Positions 42,991 to 54,885 of a stretch of DNA of 64,000 bases are shown here, piece after piece. The number at the start of each line of letters is the position of its first letter. Positions within the stretch are counted from its first letter, which is position 1. The stretch spans positions 1,116,001 through 1,180,000 of the forward strand of contig NW_026946363.1 of the NCBI RefSeq assembly GCF_035222375.1. The letters are read 5' to 3'. The notes under the pieces were generated by a model. That model saw only the letters and a program-made list of their open reading frames with translations, was not told where the DNA came from and searched no databases. The DNA comes from Podospora pseudocomata (lineage: Eukaryota > Ascomycota > Sordariomycetes > Sordariales > Podosporaceae). Made by a program: the position numbers and the translations under genes.

Positions 42991-45012
42991 TGTGATAGTT
43001 GTGAATCTGAGGAAAAGGTGTGGGGATAGTAGAGATGAAAATCCGGGGTAAGGGAGTGGATATGGAGAGGATTTAAGCTTGTTTGTTGCTTGGATACCTG
43101 TAGTGATGATTGGGAGTTGAGCTGTCAAGAAAAAAGACGAGGTCAAAGCCTGTTACTTATATGCGTGCGAACCCGGGCCAAGGAAAAAAAAAGACTATCG
43201 TGATGGGTTCTATTGAACTGGCAGGACTACCTGACGATTACGATATTCGCCTTCTCTTGCTGCTTCATCCCGTCTACCGTGTTTTTCGCCATTTTGCCTT
43301 TTGCCACACCCTGGTAGATCACCTTTCTCATCACAAGCATAGCAATCGGCGTGGTTCGCCGAAAGGTCTGGCTGGGTCTCTGTGTGGTCTGGTTGACAGA
43401 TGGCGAGAGTGTTTTTGGTGGTCCTGGGTGTAGCGGAGCTTTTGCCATTTATCCAAATTGCAACCCGCGAAACCGAGTGCCCGGATTGGCAACAAACTCT
43501 GTCTCTTCAAATTAAAACCCAAGTGTGTCCAAAAATAGGAACACCAGGGGGGGAGAAGAGAAGAGCACAAAAACAAATTCGTGGGAGGGAAAAAAAAGTG
43601 GTTTGGCAGTTTCAAACTGTTGTTGCACATGAAATGAAAAAGGTCGGATATCATCCGTGTGTCCAAGACAGGAAGACAGGCCACACAACCTGGAACTTTC
43701 TCCTTTGACATGCAACCAAATGCATGTGGGTTAATCTACAAGTGATATATATCGGTATATTACCCCAGCGTGTCAACCAGCCGCCCCCTTGTCGCCATGT
43801 CGCGCCACCCGGGGACACACACTTCAACTTAATGCTGCCTCTACCACACTTTGTTGCTCGTCTGGGCCATCTTGGGTGTCGTTTTGTCGCCGTTGTTCCT
43901 GGCTGGGCCTCTCGTCGACATTCGGGATATGCGGGCGTGGCGTTGCAAGCAAAAACGGGAAAGATGCAGCAAGAGAAGAAAGGAACGCGGAGGTGGTTTC
44001 CGCAACCTTTAATTGTTCCAATGCGACGTCATCTCTTTCATCGGGCCAGTGCTTGATGTGCTTGGCTCTATTTCGCCGATCTGTTCTGGCCCTTGTCACT
44101 GTCAGTAGTAGTAGTAAAGTAGGGAACATATCTGTCGAGAAATGCGTACACGTAAGGAGGGTCCCGGCCGAGAAACAAAGATTTAAACTACCCTCTACTG
44201 ACCTGCAGTAGTCCCCAATATCTGGGATGAATTGGTCGCGACGTTCCCGGTGTGATTGCATGCGACAGGTTGATAGTAGTTGATAAATTTGATCCTATTT
44301 ATGGCAGCTCACGCTATGTCCAACTCAAAAATAGGGGACCCGGTGCGCCGTTGAAGCAGCTCATGGTCCTTGAAGAGCCGGAGACTCTCAAGAAATCGGC
44401 CGTGATGATGCCGACTCAACTCTCGGAAGACCTTCGAGCTCTTGGCCCTCGCCTTCCCCCCGCCGGATGCTACTCGCCTCGCCAGTGCCCTCTTCCTCTG
44501 AGGCTGCCATTCCAGCTCCAGCCCATTACCACACTAGCCACATGCCCGGAACACATTTCGTCTGGCACACTCAACTCCGGCTATTCAAGTCCTCCTCCCT
44601 TCTGGTCAAACGCGTTCGCAGGTACGTGCAAGAGAACGCCGATATGCCCAGCAGATCGAGGGTATCATCTTTCTTTCTTTGCGCCGACAATGATGCGAGT
44701 AAACGAACAGCCCAACTCCGACAAACTCGCTCGCTTTCTCCAGAAACCAAACACCGCGGCGGGAAGAATGCGTCTCAGGGACCTCGGTATGCATGAGAGC
44801 CAGGGACAAGAGGCGGAACGAGGCTGATGGTCCTTGAACGCCTGTGTCTCCGCTTGTGTGGCTCAAACCTTCCCCGGCATCGCTTCTCCCGTCTTCAAAG
44901 ACTTAAACCCCAGTACCGACCGTAACGCCTCAAGCAGCGCCTGAAAAGCTAAGCTTCAGATCTCCAACTCCTTTGGTGTAAAAAACGACAATATCGCAGC
45001 GTCGGTATTCAC
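42991..45012. other. 2 kb without a recognised gene
   Basis: Presumed promoter of the DUF4360 gene and 3' region of the FNT gene. The 191-codon plus-strand frame 44252-44827 has no domain and competes with another frame over the same bases. A TAGTAGTAGTAAAG tract is at about 44106-44119. Confidence 0.45.
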
Positions 45013-46151
45013 CTACTGAACCTTGTTGATGGCGGCAGTCGTAGGTGTTTGAACAGTGCGCTGGAACTCCCCGCTAGAGTTGCTGCTCTTGCCACCGCGA
45101 TCCTCGACGATTGTGCCGCTGCGAATGGCAAAAAGATTGCCCTCCTCCAGAGAGCGCTCTGGCTGCTGATAGTAGACCCCGTCGACAGCAACAGGATCCT
45201 CTCCCAAGAGGTGCATGTAGAAGTAAAAGAAGCCGCAGAAGAAAAAGCCACCGAGCATGTTTCCGAGAGTTGTGGGAATGATGCCTGGACGATTCGGGTT
45301 AGCATCTTGCACGACAAACACCCAGGTAAGAAAAGGAAGAGAAGCATACCCTTCCATATGTAAAGTCCAACGCTAATCCCAGGGGCTCCCAGGAAGATGC
45401 CGATGGGGATGAAGAACATGTTGGCGACAACGTGCTCCAGTCCCATGGTGACGAAAGCGAAGATGGGCCACCACATGCCCGCGACCTTGGACGTCACATC
45501 CTTAGCCTGGAGACCGAGATAGCAAGAGAGGCAGACCAGCCAGTTACAACCGATAGCGCGCAGGAAGATTTGATGCCATTGGGGAGTGATCTGCTTGAGC
45601 TGAGCAGTGGCAATAGCCTGCCGCTTGAAGATCTCATTGTCGAAAACGCCACCATCTAGAAAGAAGCATACTAGTTAACACGAGTTCGAACACACAAGAT
45701 CAAAGAGATGGAACCTACAGCCAACAATGATGGCCATTACGAACAACGCGCCAGCCATGTTGCCCCAGAAGCAAAGGAACCAGTGCATGAGCAGGTTCTT
45801 GAGCGGCAGCCTCCTGTGCATCCAAGCAATGCCAGTAATCATGTTGGAACCAGTGAAGAGTTCAGAGCCCGAGATCAAGATCATGACGATGCCGCTGGGG
45901 AAGATCAAGCCACTGATCATTCTGATCAGACCGGGGGCGTTTTCCTGGAACCATGGGGCGGCAGTGGCGATGACGGCCGAGGCGGAGGTGAAGCTGACGA
46001 GACAGCCGGCCATGAAGGCAGAGAAGAAGATCTTGTCGGGTCGTGCTCTTCCTCTCATGGCACCAATCCGAGACATCAACTCGGCTGTCTCCTTTGGCGT
46101 GTAGGCCGCCATGTTGGCCATGTTGTCGACGTGGACGTGTGTGACAGCCAT
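45013..46151 (-). CDS. Formate/nitrite transporter (FNT family)
   Basis: A pentameric anion channel/transporter of the FNT family, probably for nitrite or formate, in the plasma membrane. Exons 46151-45719, 45655-45350 and 45284-45013 close a 336-residue frame. After a short hydrophilic N-terminus (YTPKETAELMSRIGAMRGRA) come about six membrane segments. Family marks: FFSAFMAGCLVSFTSASAV, GLIFPSGIVMILISGSELFTGSN (the FNT signature), WFLCFWGNMAGALFVM, GCNWLVCLSCYLGLQAKDVTSK, VTMGLEHVVANMFFIPIGIF and NMLGGFFFCGFFYFYMHLLG. The C-terminal 70 residues are soluble with Glu/Arg/Ser. The splice sites restore VGY-GGVFDNEIF and WKG-IIPTTLGNM. Aspergillus NitA is the best known fungal relative; orthology is inferred. 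Confidence 0.94.
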
Positions 46152-49008
46152 CTCGTCGGTTGGGAGTGATGCAGTGACACCGGTATAGGTGGTGTTGATG
46201 GACTGGTTAGGTGTCCAAACCGTTGAGGGTATGATGACGGGCCGGGGAGAAGGGCTGTCTATCCAAGTTGAGGTGACAGGACAGCGTAAGAGGGTCGATA
46301 GAGGGGCGGAGGTGTTCGGACGAAGACGGTGATCGGGGCGGCTTGGTGACTTTAAGAAGAAGGAACAAGCGGAACACACCCCGCAACAGTCGGCCACTAT
46401 GGAATACGCTTCTGTGGAGTGTGCTGAAGGCTCGAGATCCCCGTCACCTTGGCAAAGTGGAAGACGGAATTGGGTGGGTGGATGACCAGGCCATGGGCAT
46501 CGAGCGTCTTGGTTGGGACCGGTGTTCCAAGACCTGCGAGCATCCGGGGCGGCCCATTTTTGACAGTTCACAGGTCGCCAAGTTCCCCCAGTCTAGTGGA
46601 AGATAAGGTGTTTATAGCAGAGTGGCACTGGTGGGCACTCTCAATGGGATGCTTTTTCATCCGAGGGCTTCAGTCTCAACGTTCGGCTGTCAAAGATCAG
46701 TCTCAAATGTTCTCAACAGCCATGAATCAGGCGAGAGGAAGAGCCTCACAGGGGACCCACGACGAAATTGCCGGAGGGTGGGTACAGCATTAGACTCTGG
46801 CCGATTCATCAACCAGGGATCCTCGATCTTTGTGGCCACGATGGCTCAAAGTCAAACTCCGAACCAAACATCTTCCCATCGTCCGTCCCGTCTACCCCGG
46901 CGATGCAGCCCTGTACCTGCAGGACATGGTCAGCCACCGATTCCGCTTGCCAACAGGAGTTCGGGAACCTCATGGACCGACGGAGAGCTGCTCCTGCGGG
47001 CGGTGTGGGGGTGTTCGCGATGCGAAGCTGAGTGGGTGGACTGGCAAGTCTGGGATGACGTCTTGCCTGCTTCCATCTCTCCTCTAGGACGGCGCGCCGA
47101 CCCGCCAAACCTTATGCCTTGAGCCTGTTTTCCTCAGCATTGGCAGCAACCTTAATGATGGATACCGTGGTTCCCTCCTGACTCGGCCGGTGTTGATCCT
47201 CTCCGTCAAGTTCTCATTGCTGTTTTCTTGGACAAATCCTTTGCTGGGCGGATTACCGTCCATCTCACCGTCGCCCAAATCAAGACAAGCGCAGTCGCCG
47301 GTCTCGCAGAAATGTCCACCCTTATCTCATCGACTTCGAGATACGAAACCGAAATATCCCCGCGACGGTGCCCCGGTTGTAACCGTGTTGAGGAGGTTGT
47401 GGAGACGACATTTTCCTCAGCAGTTTAAGAATTTTCTTCCAGTGTTTTGCTCCCAGGGTAGGGGTGCATGGAACCACGACCCTGGCTCAGACGTCTCGCA
47501 TCTTCAGGGGTCTTGTCAACAAATGGTTTTTGACCCAGGCATTCCCAGAAACCTCACCCTCCTGCTTGTTGAACAAGCAGCACCCTTCAATCAACTCGTT
47601 TCGCATCAATTTACGGTGCTCGACTTTGGCCTCGCTTTTTGACGGTCCCGATGGGCTTCTTTGAAGCAACTCTTGGGAATCCACGTAACCTGCGCATCCC
47701 ATCCAGAAAGCCATCTCAACGCCGTTGACACTAACAAAAAGCCACCAAACCACCATCCGACTCAAGAACAATCTGGCTCGTATCTCCCGTCGTCCACGCC
47801 AGCACAGTCAGCCCTATACGTTCTAGGTTCAAGGAGCCTCCCGCTGCCAACCCGCCGAGCCTCAATTCAACTTCCAGATCAGGGCAGGCCTTGGGCCAAG
47901 AGAAAAAAGCCTTTCATCCATGTCCAGTCACCCACCGCTCAAACTTCGGCATCACACCACCAACAAGCCTCCCACCCAGACCACCAGCCAAGAAGCTTGA
48001 AGAAAGCGACCCTTTTGCCAAACCTCCGAACGGAATCTCGGGCTTGGAAGCGCCAGAGTCGTCAACAAACTGAGCTAAAGCCCGGCGAAGGCCGCCGGAA
48101 AACATCATGCTCAAGCCGCGCAATCCCCGTCGCCCAGCCCGAACGCTCTGCTTGGCAAAAGCTTAAACTTCAAGTTCTGGCCAGACCTCTTCTTTTTTTC
48201 CCAGGCAGGCCGGTCGTTTGGAAGGCGCTAGTAGTATCCCGCTCTGTTTGTTGGACCTGGTAGGTAGGCGAGGTAAGCTTCGTTTTCTGTCGCTACCGGG
48301 TTATGAGGTTGGGAAAAAGACCGGTGAGATGATGGGCCAGAACTTTTCATGGCGTCGCGTGTCATTCAAAACAGCGGTGGTTTGTTGCTCGCTTGTTTGG
48401 TGTCCAGCGCAAAATATCAGCCCAATAAAAATGAGGCGACGTTGTGTCACGGATAGGGCTCTTCAGCTCTGGACGCTCAAAATCCGCATTGGCGGAGATG
48501 AGAAACAGCAATGTGGTTGCAAAACGCAAATGTCGTCAAAAGAGGATTCTTTGATCAACTCCACTCATCTCGCCAACTTTATCCCGCGAACATGTCATGT
48601 CATGTCCCCTATTATGTCATCGCGCGCGCTCTGGTGAACGGCAGTGAGCTGAATTTTACAGCTCGCTTAGCACAGCCTCAGGAGACAGGTCGGGTTGGGT
48701 AGTTTTTTGGTTTTGCTTGCGGTCAAAGTTGGTTTACATCGAGGACTAATGCCTGAACATGTATCGTGACGATGGAGAAATAGAATAGATTTTGATATCT
48801 CTCAAACCCACAAAAACCTTGGTATCATCCCATTCCCTTCGTTACCCGTGAAAGAAACAAACCATTCATCATGAGAGGCTATCCGGCCCTTCTTTTCTCA
48901 CACATCCGATCCAGACCTTGACTCCGTGGGATGTTTGACAAAGACAAGAGAAAAAAAACGAAGCCAGCAACAAGACAGACCATAATATCTGTCCCAACAA
49001 ATTTCATA
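46152..49008. other. 2.9 kb without a confident gene
   Basis: Overlapping frames occur on both strands (46622-47122 and 47661-48263 plus; 47487-47771 and 47914-48123 minus). The minus frame near 47914-48108 (MMFSGGLRRALAQFVDDS..., Gly/Leu-rich) has a plausible donor after PKFERW and an acceptor at about 47779, giving a possible 80-residue product. I see no homology and do not call it. No RNA gene was seen. Confidence 0.4.
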
Positions 49009-50959
49009 CTACACCCCCCCTCTCCTCGCCACCGATCCCACCTTCTCTCCCCTGTAATCCCTATCCCTATCCTCCCGTTGGTTCATCCTCATGATCCTCG
49101 TCCCCCTAGGGCTCTCAGGCAAGTCGTATTCATCCTCATCGCTATCCTCCTCCTCGTCCTCATCATCATCAGCATGATCCGATCTTCTCCGTGGCGGTGG
49201 TGTCCTCCCCACATTCACACCACCAAACGTCTCCCCCGGCTGTGGACTCCTCGGGTGCTTCTCTACCTTGACCGACCTGGTAACCTGTATCGACAACCTC
49301 AGGTGAGCCCGTGGCGGTGCTCGTAAACTTCCTGAACCAGGTGACCTCCCTCCACTCGTGGTATCCAACGGAGAGATGTCATCATCATCCTCGTTATGGT
49401 GATCAGTCGTATTCGACGGATGCAACGATGACCCCCCTCTCGCACCAGCAGAAACACTGCACGTCTGCTGTGATTCCAAATCCCCTTGCATGACCGGCCT
49501 GTTAAGTTTGTAGTCTGCCAGCCCGTTGTTGTTGTTCACCAACGGTAGTCCGACTTCGTGTTCTTCCACTTGCCGGAGGAGGCTCACTTTGCGCTTGGAG
49601 GAGGTTTTGTCTGATGTTTCGCTTAGCCTTCTGCTTCCTCTTCGGCCTAGTTGAGCAGCGAGGCCGATGAAGGACTGGCGTGAGTCACGGCGGATGGGGT
49701 GGCCGGTGATGGGGTCGATCCATTGGAGGCTGCTGTTTTCTCTTTGGGTCTTGCTGCCCGAGTTGGGGGAGAGGAGCCGGGGAAAGAGGCGTTGGATGAG
49801 AGGTTTGAGGGTCATGAGGCAGGCGCAGCAGATGGCGGCGGAGACCTCGACCGAGGTCCAGTAAATCATCTGGGCCGAGGTGTAGGTTGCGTCGTAGCCG
49901 GCTTTTTTGACAATGTCGATAAGGTAGACTAGGCGGATGATGGAGACGATGCAGACGCTGGGGTAATGAGTTAGGAACATAAAGATACCCATGTGTGTGG
50001 TGGAGGACTTACAAAAACCCCAAAGCAAACACCCCAACAAGAGCGTACTTTTGGCGTCTCGGCAGTTTCAAAGCTGAAAGCACTGGCATCTGGTTTCTTT
50101 CTGTCAGTCCTTCTTCTACTCATCCATCCTAGCAATAACCTCAAACAGATCATCAGGCCAGGCAACAAAAAAAGAACATACCGGCAAAGCCATAATCACC
50201 AAATCACTAACAATATGCAAAGCCGCATTCGCCCACCAAATGTTCCCCGGCTGGCAATACACCTCCTGCGTAAAAAACAAACCCCAATTCCAGAACGCCT
50301 CAAGCGGGATACAAGCCGTGCAAACCGAAACAACAAGCCAGATCCCAATAAGCACCACAAGAACAAGCACAATCTGAATCGCCCGCTTCGCCCAGCTGTA
50401 GGTAAAGATGCGTCGATACAGCAAAAGTATCGAAATCCTTGAGAAGGTGAGACTCAAATTGTAAAACAGAATCCCATACCAAGCCGCCCTTTCCAGCGCC
50501 GACATCTGCATCCAGTCCGCCTCCCAAGCGTGTTTCCCGGCCCCTCGAGCCATTTCTAGATTTGCTGTCAGTAATCACAATCTCGATATCAGAAACCGTG
50601 CGGCAAGACCTACGCTCAAGAGAACTAGCCATCACACCAGCGGCAAACACCAACGCCGGAATGATACACCAATCCGACGCCCCCAGCACATTGTTGAGTC
50701 TACCCCTCGTGTAAAACCTCACCACCACGAACCCAAGCGCGATGAGCCATGTTATCACCGCGCAAGCCACGATATCGGCTTGCAGCGATCGCCCAGCATC
50801 AGTCGGTATTGGCCCCCAAGGTAGAAACGTCTCGTTGGTTCCCACTGTGAAGTTTGTCCCGTTTGTTGGGAATGTGAAGTTGAAATCTGTTGGCGGTGGT
50901 GGTGGTGGTGGTCCCTCGAAGGGAGGGATGCCAGTGCTGGCCAGAGGGTCGGGTCCCAT
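49009..50959 (-). CDS. PTH11-like / rhodopsin-domain integral membrane protein
   Basis: A seven-transmembrane fungal receptor-like protein with the fungal rhodopsin-like (Pfam 'Rhodopsin domain, fungi') fold. Exons 50959-50614, 50555-50182, 50089-50013 and 49957-49009 close a 581-residue frame. The N-terminus is Pro/Asn-rich and extracellular (N-glycosylation sites NFTF, NGTNFT, NET). Membrane segments: IVACAVITWLIALGFVVVRF, GASDWCIIPALVFAAGVMAS, FYNLSLTFSRISILLLYRRI, then IQIVLVLVVLIGIWLVVSVC, the loop with FWNWGLFFTQEVYCQPGNIW, ALHIVSDLVIMALPMPVLSA, YALVGVFALGFFVCIVSIIR, and WTSVEVSAAICCACLMTLKP. The intracellular tail (about 250 residues) is low complexity, with acidic runs (DDDEDEEEDSDEDE). 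The splice joins restore typical family text. No CFEM domain is seen. It is likely a sensor or receptor of unknown ligand. Confidence 0.88.
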
Positions 50960-53069
50960 TTCTGCGTCCCGGCTCTTGCAACCTAGGTACCTTGGGTATG
51001 TTTTGACGTTGGCGGTGTGGATTCTTGATGTCGATGGGGGTAGGAAACCATGCCCGCCCATCAACCCGAAAAAGGAGAAAAAAAGAAGAATGTGGGAATA
51101 GCCCGATGGGGCTCACCAAGAAAAGATATATCTCCAGCCAGCTTCTTGATATCTGGAAAAAGCGCAGCCTTTCCCCGCAACTCGTTACCAGCCAAAATTT
51201 GAGGGAAAACGGGCGAAAAAAGGGGCCCGATGTGACTGTTCATCAACCGGCGGCGGCAGCAGCAGAATCAGGATCGGCAGTGCTGAGCTTTTCTGTCGAC
51301 TCTTTTTTCGCCTTGCAGGGTTGCAACCCGAACTATCGAAAACTCTGGGGAAGCGGAAAACGGTTTCTTGGTTCCTGTCTGGGGGTGCAAGCAACATCAA
51401 ATAAGTAATGTCTAGCTAGGAACGTTTGGAAATGAGTAATGGCCGCAAAGGGAATAATCGTTGGAAAGAAATCAGGGCACGTACTCGTGTTTGATGTTGG
51501 GTGTCATTGTTTATGCCTTCCAACCGTGACAACGCTCTCTCTTCGCACTCGCAAGCTAGGGCATTGTAGAGAGAAAGGGGGATGGCGAGGTTAGTTAGTC
51601 CTTGCAAGCTTCCACTTTGCCGGCCGGTGTGTTCCCGGACGAGGTTGCTTCAGAGGGTGGCACTTCGGAACTTGTAAGATTTGAGTCCCTGTTAGGCCAT
51701 GATTTCTTTTGGGTGGATAATGCGGGGAGTCCTGGCCCAGTCATAGGGTACTGGCGGTATAAAAGGCAACGTGCGCTTAACTGTCGAGTACAAGGAAACA
51801 TTGGTTCTTGCTCCGCTCTACCGAACGGGTTGACGTACATTTGGTTCGCTGGAAAGCGTGCCCGAGCGCTGAGTGACACTTTTGAGCTTTGGTAGACAGG
51901 ACGAGGATGGTGGAGATTGAAACAATTCCAGATCCATATTGAAGATAATTTTACCGTTAAGCAAGTAGCGATCTTCGACTCCAAGGTCTGCCTGAAAATA
52001 TTTCCTTGTCATTAATGGCCAGCTCCGGCAGACTTCCTACTCATCAGGCCTCGTCATCTTCATCAACGAAAAACATGCTGAAGAGCGGTCATGTCCCAAA
52101 TCCTCCGCAGGCCGACAGCGCTCAGGTCAATCCCAGACCCCAGAAGCGAATGCAACACTGGTGCTGGCCACCATACCCGACTTGACCCAGCGCTAAGCTT
52201 GATCGAGAACCCCCCCAACACCCTCCGACCTCCCGCATTCAAACAAGAACCATGGTGGTACTCCCTGTTTCTACCGCCGGAATTCCGCATTTGGACCAAG
52301 TTGTGCTGTCAAACATGTCAAAAGGAGGGCTGGTACCGGCAGTTGAATGGATGGATGGATGGATGTGGCGGAGTGTGAATCATGCAATGCAAAGCAGTGG
52401 CGTGTTGCCGAAAGGATTTTGACATTTTCTGGGGAAGAGGTGGGACATGATTGGTTTTTGGTCTATGAGATGCGGCTACAGGAAGCCAAGAGATCTATCT
52501 CTCTAGATACATAGGCCAGAAACGTGGCACAGATTGCTTCATTTGAATCGACCTGGTCGAAGGCAGGACACAAGAGGGAGAACAGACTTCCACGCATGAA
52601 ATGATGGTCACTGGCTCCCCGGAGGTGTGTGACACAGCATTGCTGAACTCTGCGCTCTCGAACAGAAATTCGGCAAATGTCAAAGGTGCCAGGTCATTCA
52701 TCAGGAGTTCCCCTCATGATTGGGTTTCTTTTATATTGTATTGCCGCCCTAGATATTGCACCCCATCTTGGCCAATATCAGGCTGCGAGGCCCGCAAGTC
52801 CGGATTTCAGAACATTCCGCCAATAGGTATATCACATGAAAGTCACCACAAAGCAATTTGTTAAAGGCAAGTTCAAAACAATCTATTGCAGCAAAACTAC
52901 CACTGGTATCTATCCCAAATCACAACCCAACTCCAATGCTCCAATGCAATGCAGTTTACTAGCGATTATTGTCCTAAAGCCCATCCGAGAGGTAAAAATA
53001 CCGAAATCAACAAAAGCCATAGCTGAGATTGGAGTTGCCAACCCAGCAGGTGTACTGATCATATGTGAC
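50960..53069. other. 2.1 kb without a recognised gene
   Basis: Upstream region of the PTH11-like gene and 3' region of the MFS gene. An ATGGATGG tract is at about 52347-52366. No coding or RNA feature was identified. Confidence 0.45.
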
Positions 53070-54885
53070 CTAAGGGTTGCTGACGTAGCTTCTCGCCTGT
53101 CTGAGGTCCTCCATATCGTGGTGCTCTCTCGCGTTCGCCTTTTCCACATCCGAGTCCATGTGGTCGTCGTCACCGCCAAAAGCATACTTGCTGCGCGCTC
53201 TGATCCTCGCGCCGTATCTCCAGAACAGAAACGGAATGGCACAGCAGGCAAGAGCCAAGAAGGCCAGGAAAGTACTGGCCCATTGATCACCCATCCTGTC
53301 ATACATTTGCTCGGTGAAAAGCACGACACCAGCGCCCCAGAAAGATCGAATAAACGTCTTGGCAGCAAGTGCTGAAGCGGCCTGGTGCTGATAAGAGTCG
53401 ACAAGATAGTTGTTGGCCGCGTTGTACAGGAAGATGAAGCCAAAACCAACGGGAAGACCAGCAAGGCAAGGGCCAACCCAGGTCAGATGTGGGTATGAAG
53501 ACCAAGCAAAGATGAACATGCCGATGGGGATGAACCAGCAGCTCAGCATCATTGGGATCAAACGAACCTCGGCAGGTGGCTTTCCGCCGTGCTTGGCCAC
53601 TAAAGTGAGATAGTGCTTGTTGACCCACGGGGAGCACGCGGCCGAGAGCACGACGCCGACAGCAATGGGAATAAACATCAAGCCAGTAATACCAGATGAG
53701 TACCCCTTCCTGACCTCGAAAATAATGGGGTATGCGACGAAGAACATGTACAGAAGGCCATAGAGAACCGACATGTACAGACTGATGAGGAGAACGATGA
53801 GCTCGCGGAAGAGAAGCTGGAATGGACGAATCATGAAGACACCCATGCGCTCCTTGAGGGGTCTTGGGTCGAGCTCAGCCTCGGTGACATGGCCATTGTC
53901 GCCTGTCTCCTTGCGAAGTCTCTTGGCTCTGGCGGCAAGGATGGTTGGTGCGTAAGTCTCGGGAACGGTGAAGGTGATGAGGACCCAGACAACGAAAGAG
54001 AAGATGAGCTGAATCCAATAGAGCCATCTCCAGCCAGCAGCATCAGACAAGAAACCGCCGATCAATGGACCAACTGTTCATTGTTAGCTTTGTGGTCAGA
54101 CTGGAGAAAACTGGGGGATCCTTACTTGCGGGGCCAATAAAGGGGGCGGCGGAGAAAGCAGCCATGGGAACACCTCGCTCCTCGTTCCTCCAGAGATCTG
54201 CCAGGGTGCCGCCTACCAATGTCATGGGCGCAGAAAATGCAATGCCATCGATAGTTCTGCAAACAATGAGGGTCCCGATGTTCTTGGAGACAGCGCATGG
54301 GATGATGAAGATGACGGCCAGCAACAGGGTTGAGCCATATATGATTCGTCTCCCGAAGACCTCAGAAAGAGGAGCAAAAACCATAGGTCCTGGGCGTCAC
54401 AATATCAGAACACATACTGCCAAACCAAGACATTACAATGCTGTTGACTTACCAACACCAAAACCAACAACGAATACCGAGATGGGAACAAGCGCAGCCT
54501 CATGGCTGACTCCAAAAGACTCCTGAACGCCACCAACATCCGAAGTGACAACACTGGAACAAAAAGCGACAACGAAGCATGTAACTGCCACAACCATGGT
54601 GATGTACCACTTGTACGCCTTTGACCAGTTTTTCGGGTCATCGGGATCTCCTGGAGTGAAGGTGACCAGTTTATACTCCTGACGTGTATCTGCTGCCCCA
54701 GCTAGTTTTCCGTGCTTCTCGGCCGGTGCTGGAATTTGTGGTCTTGTCTCGGGGGAACGATCAGCTGAACTCCGTGCAGAGGCGGCATTGGGTTCCGGTG
54801 GGATGATGGAAGCATAGTGAGCATTGTCGTCGCTGTCGTATGGGTATGGGGGTACTTGACCCGTGGCGGATGTCGGTGCTGCCAT
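53070..54885 (-). CDS. MFS drug:H+ antiporter-1 (DHA1) family transporter
   Basis: A 12-transmembrane proton-coupled efflux transporter. Exons 54885-54453, 54389-54126 and 54073-53070 close a 566-residue frame. The N-terminal 90 residues are hydrophilic with the DHA1-type lead-in [20 protein letters not shown]. The first segments and the loop motif A ([15 protein letters not shown], split by intron 1) follow. Then come [20 protein letters not shown], the antiporter region [20 protein letters not shown], and [20 protein letters not shown]. Later segments are [20 protein letters not shown] and [20 protein letters not shown], and the tail is [17 protein letters not shown]. It resembles polyamine/fluconazole-type transporters (FLU1/TPO-like). 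Substrate is not inferable. Confidence 0.93.

Noticed and set aside
44252-44827. 191-codon plus-strand frame
   Set aside because: Competing frame 44467-44796 over the same bases, no domain.
47661-48263. 200-codon plus-strand frame
   Set aside because: Pro/Ser/Arg-biased text, minus-strand frames overlap it, no homology recognised.
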